Below, in pieces: positions 7,632 through 16,899 of a stretch of 64,000 nt of DNA. Position 1 is the first letter of the stretch, and each line of letters starts with the position of its first letter. Both the position numbers and the translations under genes were made by a program. This stretch comes from Bacillus sp. A301a_S52 (GTDB lineage Bacteria; Bacillota; Bacilli; Bacillales; Salisediminibacteriaceae): positions 3,972,001-4,036,000 of the forward strand of contig JABXYP010000001.1 in NCBI GenBank assembly GCA_024701455.1, written 5' to 3'. The notes under the pieces are model-generated. The model was given only the letters and a program-made list of their open reading frames with translations, was not told where the DNA came from and ran no database searches.

Positions 7632-10583
7632 ATGCAAGGACAAATTAATAAAGCCTTTCTCAGCTTATGTATACTTCTCATTACCGTTTTATCATTTTTA
7701 TCTTTCACTTCGATAACGCTTGCTAATAATGACTCTGATGCTACAACTGAAAACAATTACGAATCTTTCAATACAAATGAGAATGAAATTGATGAAGATG
7801 AGGATCATGAAAATGTAGAGTCTAGCGAAAAAGAAGAGTTAGAAGAAGAGTTTACTAGTAACGAAGAGTCCTCTAACAATTCAGAAGATGTGGAAGAAGA
7901 GACTGTTCCAGATAATTCGGAGAACAACCTTGAGGAGGAGTCAGATTCCGAAGAAGTCTCACTGCAAATAGCAGTCGAAGAAGACATGTCATGGGTGATT
8001 GAATTAAAAGAAAACCTGACACGTTTAGGCTTCGGTGGAATGAACATTAACGAAACATACGGGTCGTTCACCGCCCAACGGGTAGGGGAATTTCAAGCTT
8101 ATTACGGTCTAACAGTCACGAAGGAAGCAGACGAAGCGACCTTAACTAAGATTGATGAGATTCTATCCAGCCCCTTCCAAGAAGGTCAGCAACATGCCGA
8201 TACGATCGAGTTGAAGAAGCTCCTGACACGCCTCGATTACGGCAACATGAATCTCAATGAGACGTATGGAGCGTTTACAGCACGGCGAGTCAGCCAATTT
8301 CAGGCAGATCACGGGCTGAAGTCTCATGGGATTGCCGATTCACGGACGTGGGATGAGTTAGAAGCTGTTTTGAACAGGGAATTCAAAGAAGGTGGTTCAC
8401 ACCGTGGCGTCTCAGCACTCAAACGTCAGTTGACGACCTTAGGCTTCGGTGGAATGAACATCAACGAGGTTTATGGCTCGTTTACAGCGCAACGGGTGAG
8501 TCAACTCCAAGCATATTACGGGCTTGAGGCGACAGGTCAGATGAATACGGCCACGTTTGAGTTAATTGAGGACATTCTGGCCAGCCCTTACGCTACAGGC
8601 GGCAGCCATAGTGATGTCATCACATTAAAGGAGAATTTGACGAAACTCGGCTTCGGTGGGATGAATATTAATGAAGCCTACGGCTCGTTTACAGCGCAAC
8701 GAGTGCGTGAATTGCAAGCTTACTATGGTCTTCGAGAGACTGGGATTGCCGATCCACGAACGTTTGAAAAAATTGACGAAGTGTTGTCAAGTCCCTTCCA
8801 AACAGGCCAACAGCATGCGGATACGATTGAGCTGAAGAAAATGCTCACACGTCTCGGTTATGGCAATATGAACCTCAATGAAACATATGGGTCGTTTACA
8901 GCGCAACGGGTGAGTCAATTTCAAGCGGATCACGGATTGAAATCTCATGGGATTGCCGATTCACGGACGTGGGACGAGTTAGAAGCCGTGCTGAACAGCG
9001 CCTTCAAAGAAGGGGGCTCACATCAGGGTGTTACAACGCTCAAACGCCAGTTGACGACGTTAGGCTTTGGTGGGATGAACCTGAATGAAGCTTATGGCTC
9101 TTTCACAGCGCAACGAGTCAGCCAGCTCCAATCATACTATGGCCTTAATGCGACAGGTCAGATGGATACGGCGACGTTTGAGCTAATTGAGGACATTCTG
9201 GCCAGCCCGTATGTTACAGGCGGCAGCCATAGTGATGTGATTACGCTAAAAGAAAACATGAGGGCACTGGGTTTTGGCGGCATGAATCTCAACGAAACGT
9301 ATGGGTCGTTCACTGCTCAACGGGTTAGTGAACTTCAATCATACTATGGCCTTCGAGAGAATGGGATTGCCGATCCTAGAACACTAGAACTCATAGAGCA
9401 AATTATTTCCGGCCCTTATGTATTAGGTAGTAATCACGGTGACGTCATTACACTAAAGGAAAATTTAAGGACCCTTGGCTTTGGTGGCATGAATCTCAAC
9501 GAAACGTATGGTTCATTTACAGCTCAACGAGTGAGCGAGTTTCAAGCTTACTATGGCCTAAGGGAAAATGGCGTCGCTGATACTAGAACATTAGACAAGA
9601 TTGATGAAATACTAGCCAGCCCTTTCAGAGAAGGAAGAAGCCATCGCGATGTTATCGATTTGAAGGAAAAGCTTACTTTACTCGGTTACGGTAATATGAA
9701 TATTAATGATGTATATGGTTCCTTCACTAAACAGCGAGTTGAAGAGTTCCAAAAAGATCACGGCTTAGTAGTTAATGGCATTTTTGATGCCCCATCTTGG
9801 ACAAAACTCAATTCACTAGTTGATGAGTTAAATGTCACAAGATTCGGCACAGTAACTGCTTCTACTTTAAATGTTAGAAATCAAGCTAGTACCAACGGTT
9901 CTGTGGTAACACAATTAAGTCGAGGAACTGTCGTCCAAATTCTCGGAACAGAAAGCAACGGCTGGCATCGTATAAGAGTTAATGGTGTTACGGGTTATGT
10001 ATCAGGGGTTTATATTAACCTTCACTCTACATCTGGTCCTCTCGCAGGTAAAGTAATCATACTTGATGCAGGACATGGTGGCAGTGATCCAGGTGCAGTT
10101 GCTGGTGGGATGCAAGAAAAAGAATTAGCACTAGATGTCTCACTTCGAGCACAAAAGTTACTTGAAGAAGCAGGCGCTACTGTTATTATGACCCGAACTA
10201 CGGATGTTTATTTAACTTTAGCTCAGCGTTCTTCAATCGCAAATTCATCTAGTGCAGATGTCTTCCTCAGTGTTCATGCTAACGCTTTTAACGGTTCAGC
10301 TAATGGCACTGAAACTTACTGGTTCAATACCTATCAATCTAGCAATAGCCAACGCTTGGCAAATGCTATTCAATCTGCAACACTCTCCAAGTTAGGATTG
10401 TATGATAGAGGTGTTAAATCTGGGAATTTCCATGTTATTAGGGAGACTCGTATTCCGAGTGCTTTGTTAGAATTAGGGTTTATGGATCACTCGGGTGATG
10501 CTGCAGTACTCAGACAAAGCTCTTCACGAGATCGCGCTGCAGAAGCTATTCGTGATGGGATGATTAACTACTTCAATAATTAA
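7632..10583 (+). CDS. secreted N-acetylmuramoyl-L-alanine amidase with nine wall-binding repeats
   Basis: This 983-residue exported protein should cut the amide bond between N-acetylmuramic acid and L-Ala in peptidoglycan. The order is: signal peptide (about 1-31), a very acidic Glu/Asp/Ser/Asn linker (32-118), nine 69-residue peptidoglycan-binding-like repeats (about 121-740), a bacterial SH3 domain (about 737-797) and a C-terminal Amidase_3 domain (about 806-983). The catalytic domain keeps its zinc ligands (His of LDAGHGG, Glu of KELAL, His of SVHANA) and the catalytic Glu of ALLELGF. The start has AAAGGAGG at good spacing. Repeats 4-7 are almost identical in DNA to those of the convergent protease gene. 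It is likely an autolysin or cell-separation enzyme. Confidence 0.93.
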   Translation: MQGQINKAFLSLCILLITVLSFLSFTSITLANNDSDATTENNYESFNTNENEIDEDEDHENVESSEKEELEEEFTSNEESSNNSEDVEEETVPDNSENNLEEESDSEEVSLQIAVEEDMSWVIELKENLTRLGFGGMNINETYGSFTAQRVGEFQAYYGLTVTKEADEATLTKIDEILSSPFQEGQQHADTIELKKLLTRLDYGNMNLNETYGAFTARRVSQFQADHGLKSHGIADSRTWDELEAVLNREFKEGGSHRGVSALKRQLTTLGFGGMNINEVYGSFTAQRVSQLQAYYGLEATGQMNTATFELIEDILASPYATGGSHSDVITLKENLTKLGFGGMNINEAYGSFTAQRVRELQAYYGLRETGIADPRTFEKIDEVLSSPFQTGQQHADTIELKKMLTRLGYGNMNLNETYGSFTAQRVSQFQADHGLKSHGIADSRTWDELEAVLNSAFKEGGSHQGVTTLKRQLTTLGFGGMNLNEAYGSFTAQRVSQLQSYYGLNATGQMDTATFELIEDILASPYVTGGSHSDVITLKENMRALGFGGMNLNETYGSFTAQRVSELQSYYGLRENGIADPRTLELIEQIISGPYVLGSNHGDVITLKENLRTLGFGGMNLNETYGSFTAQRVSEFQAYYGLRENGVADTRTLDKIDEILASPFREGRSHRDVIDLKEKLTLLGYGNMNINDVYGSFTKQRVEEFQKDHGLVVNGIFDAPSWTKLNSLVDELNVTRFGTVTASTLNVRNQASTNGSVVTQLSRGTVVQILGTESNGWHRIRVNGVTGYVSGVYINLHSTSGPLAGKVIILDAGHGGSDPGAVAGGMQEKELALDVSLRAQKLLEEAGATVIMTRTTDVYLTLAQRSSIANSSSADVFLSVHANAFNGSANGTETYWFNTYQSSNSQRLANAIQSATLSKLGLYDRGVKSGNFHVIRETRIPSALLELGFMDHSGDAAVLRQSSSRDRAAEAIRDGMINYFNN
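7992..9835 (+). repeat. nine tandem 207-bp coding repeats
   Basis: Each unit encodes about 69 residues centred on LGFGGMNINETYGSFTAQRV. Unit types alternate: GGMN units with FQAYYGL or LQAYYGL, and GNMN units with FQADHGLKSHGIADSRTW. Units 1-3 and 4-6 repeat the same order of types, giving a 621-bp higher-order repeat; units 7 and 8 resemble each other most, and unit 9 is the most divergent. Confidence 0.9.
8649..9382 (+). repeat. left arm of 734-bp inverted repeat (in amidase gene)
   Basis: Compared base by base with the reverse complement of 11537-12270, this arm has the same length and only two mismatches that I could find: position 8975 (C against T, silent) and 9264 (G against A, Ala against Thr). 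Similarity stops abruptly at both ends. It covers amidase repeats 4 to 7. Confidence 0.93.
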
Positions 10584-10619
10584 GTTTTACACTAGGAAAA
10601 ACGGTCTTTTTCAAAACAA

Positions 10620-10660
10620 AAAAAGATTCTGATTATCATTTGATAATCAGAATCTTTTTT
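10620..10660. terminator. strong terminator, probably bidirectional
   Basis: A 15-bp perfect stem (10624-10638 with 10641-10655) is flanked by A-rich and T-rich runs, so it can work in both directions. It ends the amidase gene and lies downstream of the convergent protease gene. Confidence 0.88.
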
Positions 10661-10810
10661 GACTATTAGGTTAATTCGCAGTTATTTAGATTTTTATCAT
10701 TTTCGTCACTAGCGGTCGGCGTCAGGAGCAATTTTCACATTAATTATTAGCTAGTGTATTCCCTCTTTTAAAATACAGGTGGATCTGCCTTTCAATGTCT
10801 GAATACTACA

Positions 10811-10843
10811 AGAACTCCTGTCACTAAAAATAACAGAAGTCCT
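10811..10843 (-). terminator. possible terminator of the protease gene
   Basis: An 11-base-pair stem forms on the minus-strand RNA with two G-U pairs. The T-run after it is poor, so it may be a structure that only helps the stronger hairpin at 10620-10660. Confidence 0.4.
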
Positions 10844-10881
10844 CTGGTAATAGCATAATAAACACATTATAAAAAAGCTAT

Positions 10882-13800
10882 TTATCTATTAATCAACTGA
10901 TCTATTTTTTGTAGGGTAATCGGATCAGCTATACCACTCGTTCTTAGTCCAAAATCTGATTGAAATTGCATAACCCTAGTTACTGTAAAAGAACCATATA
11001 TGTCATTAATATTCATGCCGCCATATCCTAACTCTGTAAGGTTTTCCTTTAAAGTAATGGTTCCTTCAAATCGTACACCTTCTTGATAAGGGCTCGAAAG
11101 TATCTCTTCTATCATTTGTAGAGTATCTTCACAACCCTCTCCTGTTACCTCCAACCCAAAGTAGTCTTGGAATTCTCTAACACGTTGAGCGGTGAATGAT
11201 CCATACGTTTCATTGATAGCCATTCCTCCAAAGCCCAATCGAGTAATATCCTTTTTAAATTGAATGACGCTTTCATGTACGCTTCCCACTTGAAATTTAC
11301 TATCTACTAACTCATTTAGTTTTTTTAGCGTCTTATCATCTGCGATACCATGAGCTTTTAAACCATGTTGTCTTTGAAATTCTTTTACTCTACTTACGGT
11401 GAATGAACCATATACATCATTAATATTCATTCCACCAAAGCCAATTTTAGCGAGCTTTTCTTTTAACTCAATTGTTCCTTCATATCTTCTCCCCTCTCGG
11501 TAAGGACTCGAAAGTATTTCTTCTATCATTGCGAGCGTTCTAGGATCGGCAATCCCATTCTCTCGAAGGCCATAGTATGATTGAAGTTCACTAACCCGTT
11601 GAGCAGTGAACGACCCATACGTTTCGTTGAGATTCATGCCGCCAAAACCCAGTGTCCTCATGTTTTCTTTTAGCGTAATCACATCACTATGGCTGCCGCC
11701 TGTAACATACGGGCTGGCCAGAATGTCCTCAATTAGCTCAAACGTCGCCGTATCCATCTGACCTGTCGCATTAAGGCCATAGTATGATTGGAGCTGGCTG
11801 ACTCGTTGCGCTGTGAAAGAGCCATAAGCTTCATTCAGGTTCATCCCACCAAAGCCTAACGTCGTCAACTGGCGTTTGAGCGTTGTAACACCCTGATGTG
11901 AGCCCCCTTCTTTGAAGGCGCTGTTCAGCACGGCTTCTAACTCATCCCACGTCCGTGAATCGGCAATCCCATGAGATTTCAATCCGTGATCCGCTTGAAA
12001 TTGACTCACCCGTTGCGCTGTAAACGACCCATATGTTTCATTGAGGTTCATATTGCCATAACCGAGACGTGTGAGCATTTTCTTCAGCTCAATCGTATCC
12101 GCATGCTGTTGGCCTGTTTGGAAGGGACTTGACAACACTTCGTCAATTTTTTCAAACGTTCGTGGATCGGCAATCCCAGTCTCTCGAAGACCATAGTAAG
12201 CTTGCAATTCACGCACTCGTTGCGCTGTAAACGAGCCGTAGGCTTCATTAATATTCATCCCACCGAAGCCTAAACGAATTAGCTTTTCTTTCAATGCTAT
12301 CGTTCCATTATAACTAACCCCTTCTTGATATGGACTATACAGTATATCATTCATCTTTTCCTCTGTTGTTGCATCTATCTCCCCTGTTTCCTGCACGCCA
12401 TAATATGTTTGAAATTCTCTAATGGCACTTTCAGTCTCATTATCCATAACACCATCTGCTTGCTTTTTTAAAAAACCTAAGGTTATTAATCCTTCTTGAA
12501 AATTGTATATAAATTGTTCTTCCTCTGTTAAAGGTTTAGCCAATGTCTTCACTACTACTTCATCCGAACGCTCGCTAGAGTTATCGCCATTTTTAGCATA
12601 AATATAGTAGTTATAAATTGTTTCTGACGTTAAATTCTCGTCTTTAAATGATGTTTCTCCGCCTTCGTAAATTAGCTGTTCATTACGATATAATTCGTAG
12701 TAAGTTGCATCATCATTTTCTTCCCAACTGAGCGACACTTCATCATAACTAATATTTTCACTATAAAGATTAATTTTACCAATAAGTGTTAAAGCAGATA
12801 TACTCGTAGGCTCACTTAAACCTTTGGAATTGACTGCCCTCACTTTAATTTCATAAGTGGTGTTTGCTGATAAACCTTCAATTTCATACTCGGAATTATT
12901 GGTATCATATTCACCAATACCGTCAATGCTAATTTTAAAATGAGAGGTATTGTCTTGTTCATCCCATACAAGTTTAATTGATTCGCTAGTCACATGCTTA
13001 ATTCCTAGGTTCGACGGAATATCTGGCACCACCGTTGCTATAGAGGGTGCTTGTACTAATCCATACCCAAAATGAGCATCTTTTCCATTCCCACCCAAAT
13101 CCACAGTTTGCTCAGTTAAAGCAGTCCGTAGCTCGTCTCTAGACATGTCAGGATAGGCTTCTTTTAGCAACGCCAAAACACCTGCCACATGAGGGGACGC
13201 CATACTGGTCCCACTTAAAGTAGCGTAAGAATGATTTAAATATGTGGAATTAATCGACGAACCAGGTGCAGTCACTTCTATTTCATCACCTATGTTTGAA
13301 TAATTAGCTAGATTATCATATCTATCTATTGCTGATACAGCAATGGCATTTGGTAAAGCTGCAGGATACCTCACAGGATCACGGTAGTCGTTTCCAGCAG
13401 CAGCCACAACCAGTATCTCTTCATCATAGGCTTTATTAATAGATTGCTCCATGGCCGATGAATACTGACGTGAACCTAAGCTTAAGTTTATAATATCTAC
13501 TTCTTGAGAGATAGCCCAGTCTATTGCAGATATAACATCCACCGTCCAAATTTCATTATCAAGGTTACTGACTCTAGCTGCATAGATTTCCGCATCAGGT
13601 GCCACACCAACTACCCCTATATCATTATTTTGCGCTCCAATAATTCCTGCTACATGAGTGCCATGGCCATCGTCATCTTCACATGTAGGGGCATTTGTTG
13701 CACTGTAACACCCTACAATATTTAGATCAGGATGAGATCTGTTTACACCACTGTCGATAACAGCTACTTTTATTCCATTACCTGTAACACCATTATCCCA

Positions 13801-14235
13801 AGCTTGTGGAGCTTCCACGCGCTCAACTCCCCAATCGATCGTCTGTTGCATGTCATACAGATCATTTTCTTCTACTGTCAAAACATTTGGATTTTTTTCT
13901 AAGTTTTCTATCTTCTCTTTTGGGACTGAGGCGGCTACAGCAGGGATATTATCATACACATCTAAAATTTCTCCACCTGACTCAATAAGCAAGCCTTCAT
14001 TAATACTATTATTAAATATTACAATAACTTTATCTTCGTTACTTTCACTAGCGTTACTATCCTCTTCAACCTCTACCATTTCTTCTTTTATATCAATTTC
14101 CTCATTACTAGATTCATTTTCTAGAGGCGAGTCAGCTTTGACATCAGATATATTTAATGGGATCAAATAAATCAAATAATTCAAAATAATAATAACAGAA
14201 ATAAATAAAGCTAAATATTTTCTACCTTCCATCAA
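10882..14235 (-). CDS. secreted subtilisin-like serine protease with FN3 domains and wall-binding repeats
   Basis: This 1117-residue exported S8 peptidase has a hydrophobic N-terminal signal (about 8-28), an acidic stretch, an inhibitor I9-like propeptide (about 66-125), the catalytic domain (about 133-400), two fibronectin type III domains (about 404-570) and eight peptidoglycan-binding-like repeats to the C-terminus, the first divergent. The catalytic triad is visible: Asp in VAVIDSGVN, His in DGHGTHVAGI, Ser in SGTSMASPHVAG. The repeats should hold the protease on the cell wall, where it could process surface proteins or autolysins. Repeats 2-5 are nearly identical in DNA to repeats 4-7 of the neighbouring amidase. 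It lies downstream of the NlpC/P60 gene in the same direction but behind a hairpin. Confidence 0.92.
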   Translation of the reverse strand: MMEGRKYLALFISVIIILNYLIYLIPLNISDVKADSPLENESSNEEIDIKEEMVEVEEDSNASESNEDKVIVIFNNSINEGLLIESGGEILDVYDNIPAVAASVPKEKIENLEKNPNVLTVEENDLYDMQQTIDWGVERVEAPQAWDNGVTGNGIKVAVIDSGVNRSHPDLNIVGCYSATNAPTCEDDDGHGTHVAGIIGAQNNDIGVVGVAPDAEIYAARVSNLDNEIWTVDVISAIDWAISQEVDIINLSLGSRQYSSAMEQSINKAYDEEILVVAAAGNDYRDPVRYPAALPNAIAVSAIDRYDNLANYSNIGDEIEVTAPGSSINSTYLNHSYATLSGTSMASPHVAGVLALLKEAYPDMSRDELRTALTEQTVDLGGNGKDAHFGYGLVQAPSIATVVPDIPSNLGIKHVTSESIKLVWDEQDNTSHFKISIDGIGEYDTNNSEYEIEGLSANTTYEIKVRAVNSKGLSEPTSISALTLIGKINLYSENISYDEVSLSWEENDDATYYELYRNEQLIYEGGETSFKDENLTSETIYNYYIYAKNGDNSSERSDEVVVKTLAKPLTEEEQFIYNFQEGLITLGFLKKQADGVMDNETESAIREFQTYYGVQETGEIDATTEEKMNDILYSPYQEGVSYNGTIALKEKLIRLGFGGMNINEAYGSFTAQRVRELQAYYGLRETGIADPRTFEKIDEVLSSPFQTGQQHADTIELKKMLTRLGYGNMNLNETYGSFTAQRVSQFQADHGLKSHGIADSRTWDELEAVLNSAFKEGGSHQGVTTLKRQLTTLGFGGMNLNEAYGSFTAQRVSQLQSYYGLNATGQMDTATFELIEDILASPYVTGGSHSDVITLKENMRTLGFGGMNLNETYGSFTAQRVSELQSYYGLRENGIADPRTLAMIEEILSSPYREGRRYEGTIELKEKLAKIGFGGMNINDVYGSFTVSRVKEFQRQHGLKAHGIADDKTLKKLNELVDSKFQVGSVHESVIQFKKDITRLGFGGMAINETYGSFTAQRVREFQDYFGLEVTGEGCEDTLQMIEEILSSPYQEGVRFEGTITLKENLTELGYGGMNINDIYGSFTVTRVMQFQSDFGLRTSGIADPITLQKIDQLINR
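11537..12270 (-). repeat. right arm of 734-bp inverted repeat (in protease gene)
   Basis: Reverse complement of 8649-9382 with two mismatches. It encodes most of protease wall-binding repeats 2-5 in the same reading frame as the amidase copy. The arms enclose about 2.15 kb holding the 3' ends of both genes. Confidence 0.93.
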
Positions 14236-14369
14236 ACTACCCCCTATTGTATTTTTAAGACTATAAGACTAATATTATAGTACTGATTATATCTTTTCAA
14301 TCATCCTTTTGTGCCAATGTGACTAACAAATTAAGTTGCTAATGATCACGTAATATATGGCTAATCAAT

Positions 14370-14400
14370 AAAGCAGCCATCCCTCTGGGATGACTGCTTT
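14370..14400 (-). terminator. terminator of the NlpC/P60 gene
   Basis: Two 7-bp and 6-bp stem blocks separated by a C-A mismatch close on a 3-base loop, six bases after the NlpC/P60 stop. The T-run is short, so some read-through into the protease gene is possible. Confidence 0.65.
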
Positions 14401-14405
14401 ATTCT

Positions 14406-16265
14406 CTACCGAGCCCGTCTTGCTCCAATATAGCGTTCTTTCCAATAACTGTTATTCATACTTGTTATAGTAACACCTGTTGAGGAACCACTGTGAATAA
14501 ATTGGTTGTTTCCAATATAAATCCCGTTGTGTGATGGACCGGATTTATATGTTTCAAAGTAAACGATATCTCCGACAGACGGACTGGATACAGACGTAGT
14601 TGCATTCCACTGTTGTGCGACTGTTCGTGGTAGATTCACGCCATTATTTCGGAAGACATGCTGGACGAACCCACTGCAATCGAACCCTGAGGCGGTTGTT
14701 CCTCCCCATACATATGGGACGCCAACATAATTAGACGCATCGGCAATTAGATTCATAGCGTTGAAGCTTTTAGAACCGGAGCCCGAACTAGAATTAGAAT
14801 CGCTCATATGGACAGCAGCCACTTCTTCTAGCTTATCTAATGTAGCCTGTGTAGCAATCCCGTCTGCAATAAGCCCCCATTCACGTTGGAATCTCTGTAC
14901 TGCTGACTTTGTTAATGGACCAAATTGACCATCCACGCTAGATGTATGGTGTCCTGTTGCCCGCAACATATTTTGCAGTTCTCTGACAGCCGCCCCACTG
15001 CTTCCCTGTTTTAAAACTGTTGCTGAACTACTATTATTAGATGAACTATTAGAGTTATTAGAACTCGTTGACTGATTATAAGAAATGTTTCTATTTAATT
15101 GCGCAAGTGTTTGAGGACCAAACACCCCATCGGCAGAAATATTTGTTTGACGCTGTAACTTTCGAACGGCCTCTGCCGTCAAGGGACCATAGACACCGTC
15201 CACTGACGATGTATGATAACCTAAATTTTTCAACCGTGTCTGCAATTCTCTTACTTGACTGCCACTGGATCCTTGACGTAAAACAACACCTGATAAACTC
15301 GACGAACTAGAGTTACTTGTAGATGTTTGTGTTGAATTATTTGATGACGAAGAGGAGGTTCCACTTAGTTTACTGTAAGTTTGCGGCCCAAATATACCGT
15401 CCACGGCAATATTTTTATCGCGTTGTAACTTTCTCACAGCTTCTGCAGTCAAAGGACCGTAAGCACCATCTACTGTAGACGTATAATAGCCAAGGTTTTT
15501 TAACTCACTCTGCAATTCTCGCACAGCAGCACCGCTAGAACCTTGTCTAAGCACCACCCCTGACAAGCTATTAGAGCTAGTACTTCTCGAAACAGTGGTA
15601 GCCACTATCTCTTCTTCTTTAGAAAAAGATGATCCGTTAATTTCTTCGTTCACTTTAGTCAACGTGATAGTTCCAGCTACCCCATCGGCTTTGAGAGACC
15701 GTGCAGTTTGGAAAGTCATCACTGCTTGTTTTGTTAGGTTTCCATAATTACCAGTAATAACAGGATAGTCGTAAAAACCAGCTTTTTTTAAGTAAGCCTG
15801 CAAATTAGACACATCGTCATTTCTAGTCCCATCTTTCATTAATTGAGATGGATTACTAATAGGAGAGACTGACATTAGCACATCGTGATTATATGTACTC
15901 TCCCCGGGCTCGATTGCTCTATCCTCTGAGCTTTCAAGCGATTCTTTAGGAATCGGCTGACCTTTAAGCACACTAAATGTTAACGGGCCTACAATTCCAT
16001 CAGATGACAAGTTGTGATCTGTTTGAAATCGTTTTACAGCTTCGCGGGTAGTTTCATCAAAGCTTCCCGAAACGACTAATGCTTCATAATATCCTTTTTC
16101 TTGTAAAATTCCTTGTAAAGTTTTCACATCATCGCTTTTCATTCCGTAGCGTAAATTCTCTTCACCGAACGATGCTTCTGTTAAGTTCGGTGCCACTAGC
16201 ACAGATCCCGCCGCTACTGCAGAAACTAGCAATCCAGATCGGACTTTAGATTCAAAAAAAGACAT
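14406..16265 (-). CDS. secreted NlpC/P60 peptidoglycan endopeptidase with five binding domains
   Basis: A 619-residue exported D,L-endopeptidase-type hydrolase expected to cut the peptide stems of peptidoglycan. A signal peptide (1-31) is followed by five PG_binding_1 domains at about 37-100, 139-200, 237-298, 325-386 and 418-479, separated by Ser/Asn/Thr-rich linkers. The last ~110 residues are an NlpC/P60 domain with the catalytic Cys in FDCSGFVQH, His in PSHNGIYIG and a third polar His in FIHSGSS. Domains 3-5 carry the LRQGSSGAAVRELQ type of start and are a different subfamily from the repeats of the two large neighbours. This layout resembles Bacillus cell-separation endopeptidases. Confidence 0.92.
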   Translation of the reverse strand: MSFFESKVRSGLLVSAVAAGSVLVAPNLTEASFGEENLRYGMKSDDVKTLQGILQEKGYYEALVVSGSFDETTREAVKRFQTDHNLSSDGIVGPLTFSVLKGQPIPKESLESSEDRAIEPGESTYNHDVLMSVSPISNPSQLMKDGTRNDDVSNLQAYLKKAGFYDYPVITGNYGNLTKQAVMTFQTARSLKADGVAGTITLTKVNEEINGSSFSKEEEIVATTVSRSTSSNSLSGVVLRQGSSGAAVRELQSELKNLGYYTSTVDGAYGPLTAEAVRKLQRDKNIAVDGIFGPQTYSKLSGTSSSSSNNSTQTSTSNSSSSSLSGVVLRQGSSGSQVRELQTRLKNLGYHTSSVDGVYGPLTAEAVRKLQRQTNISADGVFGPQTLAQLNRNISYNQSTSSNNSNSSSNNSSSATVLKQGSSGAAVRELQNMLRATGHHTSSVDGQFGPLTKSAVQRFQREWGLIADGIATQATLDKLEEVAAVHMSDSNSSSGSGSKSFNAMNLIADASNYVGVPYVWGGTTASGFDCSGFVQHVFRNNGVNLPRTVAQQWNATTSVSSPSVGDIVYFETYKSGPSHNGIYIGNNQFIHSGSSTGVTITSMNNSYWKERYIGARRAR

Positions 16266-16615
16266 AATTACACCTCTTTCATTAATTTTCTTACTATATG
16301 ACAGGACTATAATCCTATAAATCTATCGTTAAAGGTAATTTTATCAACTTGACAGGATAAATGATAGGTTCTATTGTACTATATTACTTGCTACAACCTA
16401 AGACCTTTTCGTTTATTTAAATGAACGATTATGATTATGATAAGGAAAAAGATACTATTATTAATATCGGAGGGGGACCGTCTTTTTTGTACTTTAATTC
16501 AATTTTTTTTATATTTTTTACTAAAATATGTTTTAACTTTCCTCAAGTGGGTATATTAAAACTAAGAGTTGAAATCCACCACTTTCATCTCTCCCCCTAT
16601 CATTTTGATAGATTT

Positions 16616-16645
16616 GTTTGTGAAAGGAAGCTTCCTTTAACAAAC
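16616..16645. repeat. 30-bp near-perfect palindrome
   Basis: The palindrome is centred on AAGCTT with one mismatched pair and lies two bases before a terminator-like hairpin. No convincing coding gene precedes it on the plus strand. It could be part of a small RNA or a protein-binding site. Confidence 0.6.
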
Positions 16646-16647
16646 GA

Positions 16648-16684
16648 AAAACGACCCTCCCCCGTCCCAGGGAGTGGTCGTTTT
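16648..16684 (+). terminator. terminator-like hairpin with no obvious gene
   Basis: A 9-bp stem AAAACGACC/GGTCGTTTT with an inner CTCCC/GGGAG pairing is followed by TTTTATTA on the plus strand. The 92-codon frame overlapping it (16421-16699) has no protein-like features, so it probably ends a non-coding transcript. The rest of 16266-16860 shows only the promoter side of the NlpC/P60 gene and nothing else I can support. Confidence 0.65.
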
Positions 16685-16860
16685 ATTATGATGAGGTAAT
16701 TCTTTTGGTTCACCTTGAATTCAGCAATAATCTCTCGTTTTTCAGCATTAACCTCGATTTTCCACGCAGCTTTAACTGGATTTTCAACAGCTATCCTTCT
16801 TTCTTACGCAACATCACCTTAATTTCTTTAAGCTTTCTATATCCCTTATTATAAGCAACA

Positions 16861-16891
16861 AAAAAAGAGGTGCAATTTCACACCTCTTTTT
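16861..16891 (-). terminator. terminator of the lipoprotein gene
   Basis: An 11-bp stem AAAAAGAGGTG/CACCTCTTTTT with an 8-base loop lies 8 bases after the stop and ends in a T-run on the minus strand. Confidence 0.85.
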
Positions 16892-16899
16892 AACAAACA

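Noticed and set aside
7805..8071. 88-codon minus-strand frame in the amidase gene
   Set aside because: Antisense shadow of the Glu/Asp-rich linker, giving an artificial Ser-rich frame.
7992..9835. Regular repeats considered as a CRISPR array
   Set aside because: Units are 207 bp, coding and contiguous, without spacers.
16421..16699. 92-codon plus-strand frame next to palindrome
   Set aside because: Composition is not protein-like, it runs through a terminator hairpin and has no good start signal.
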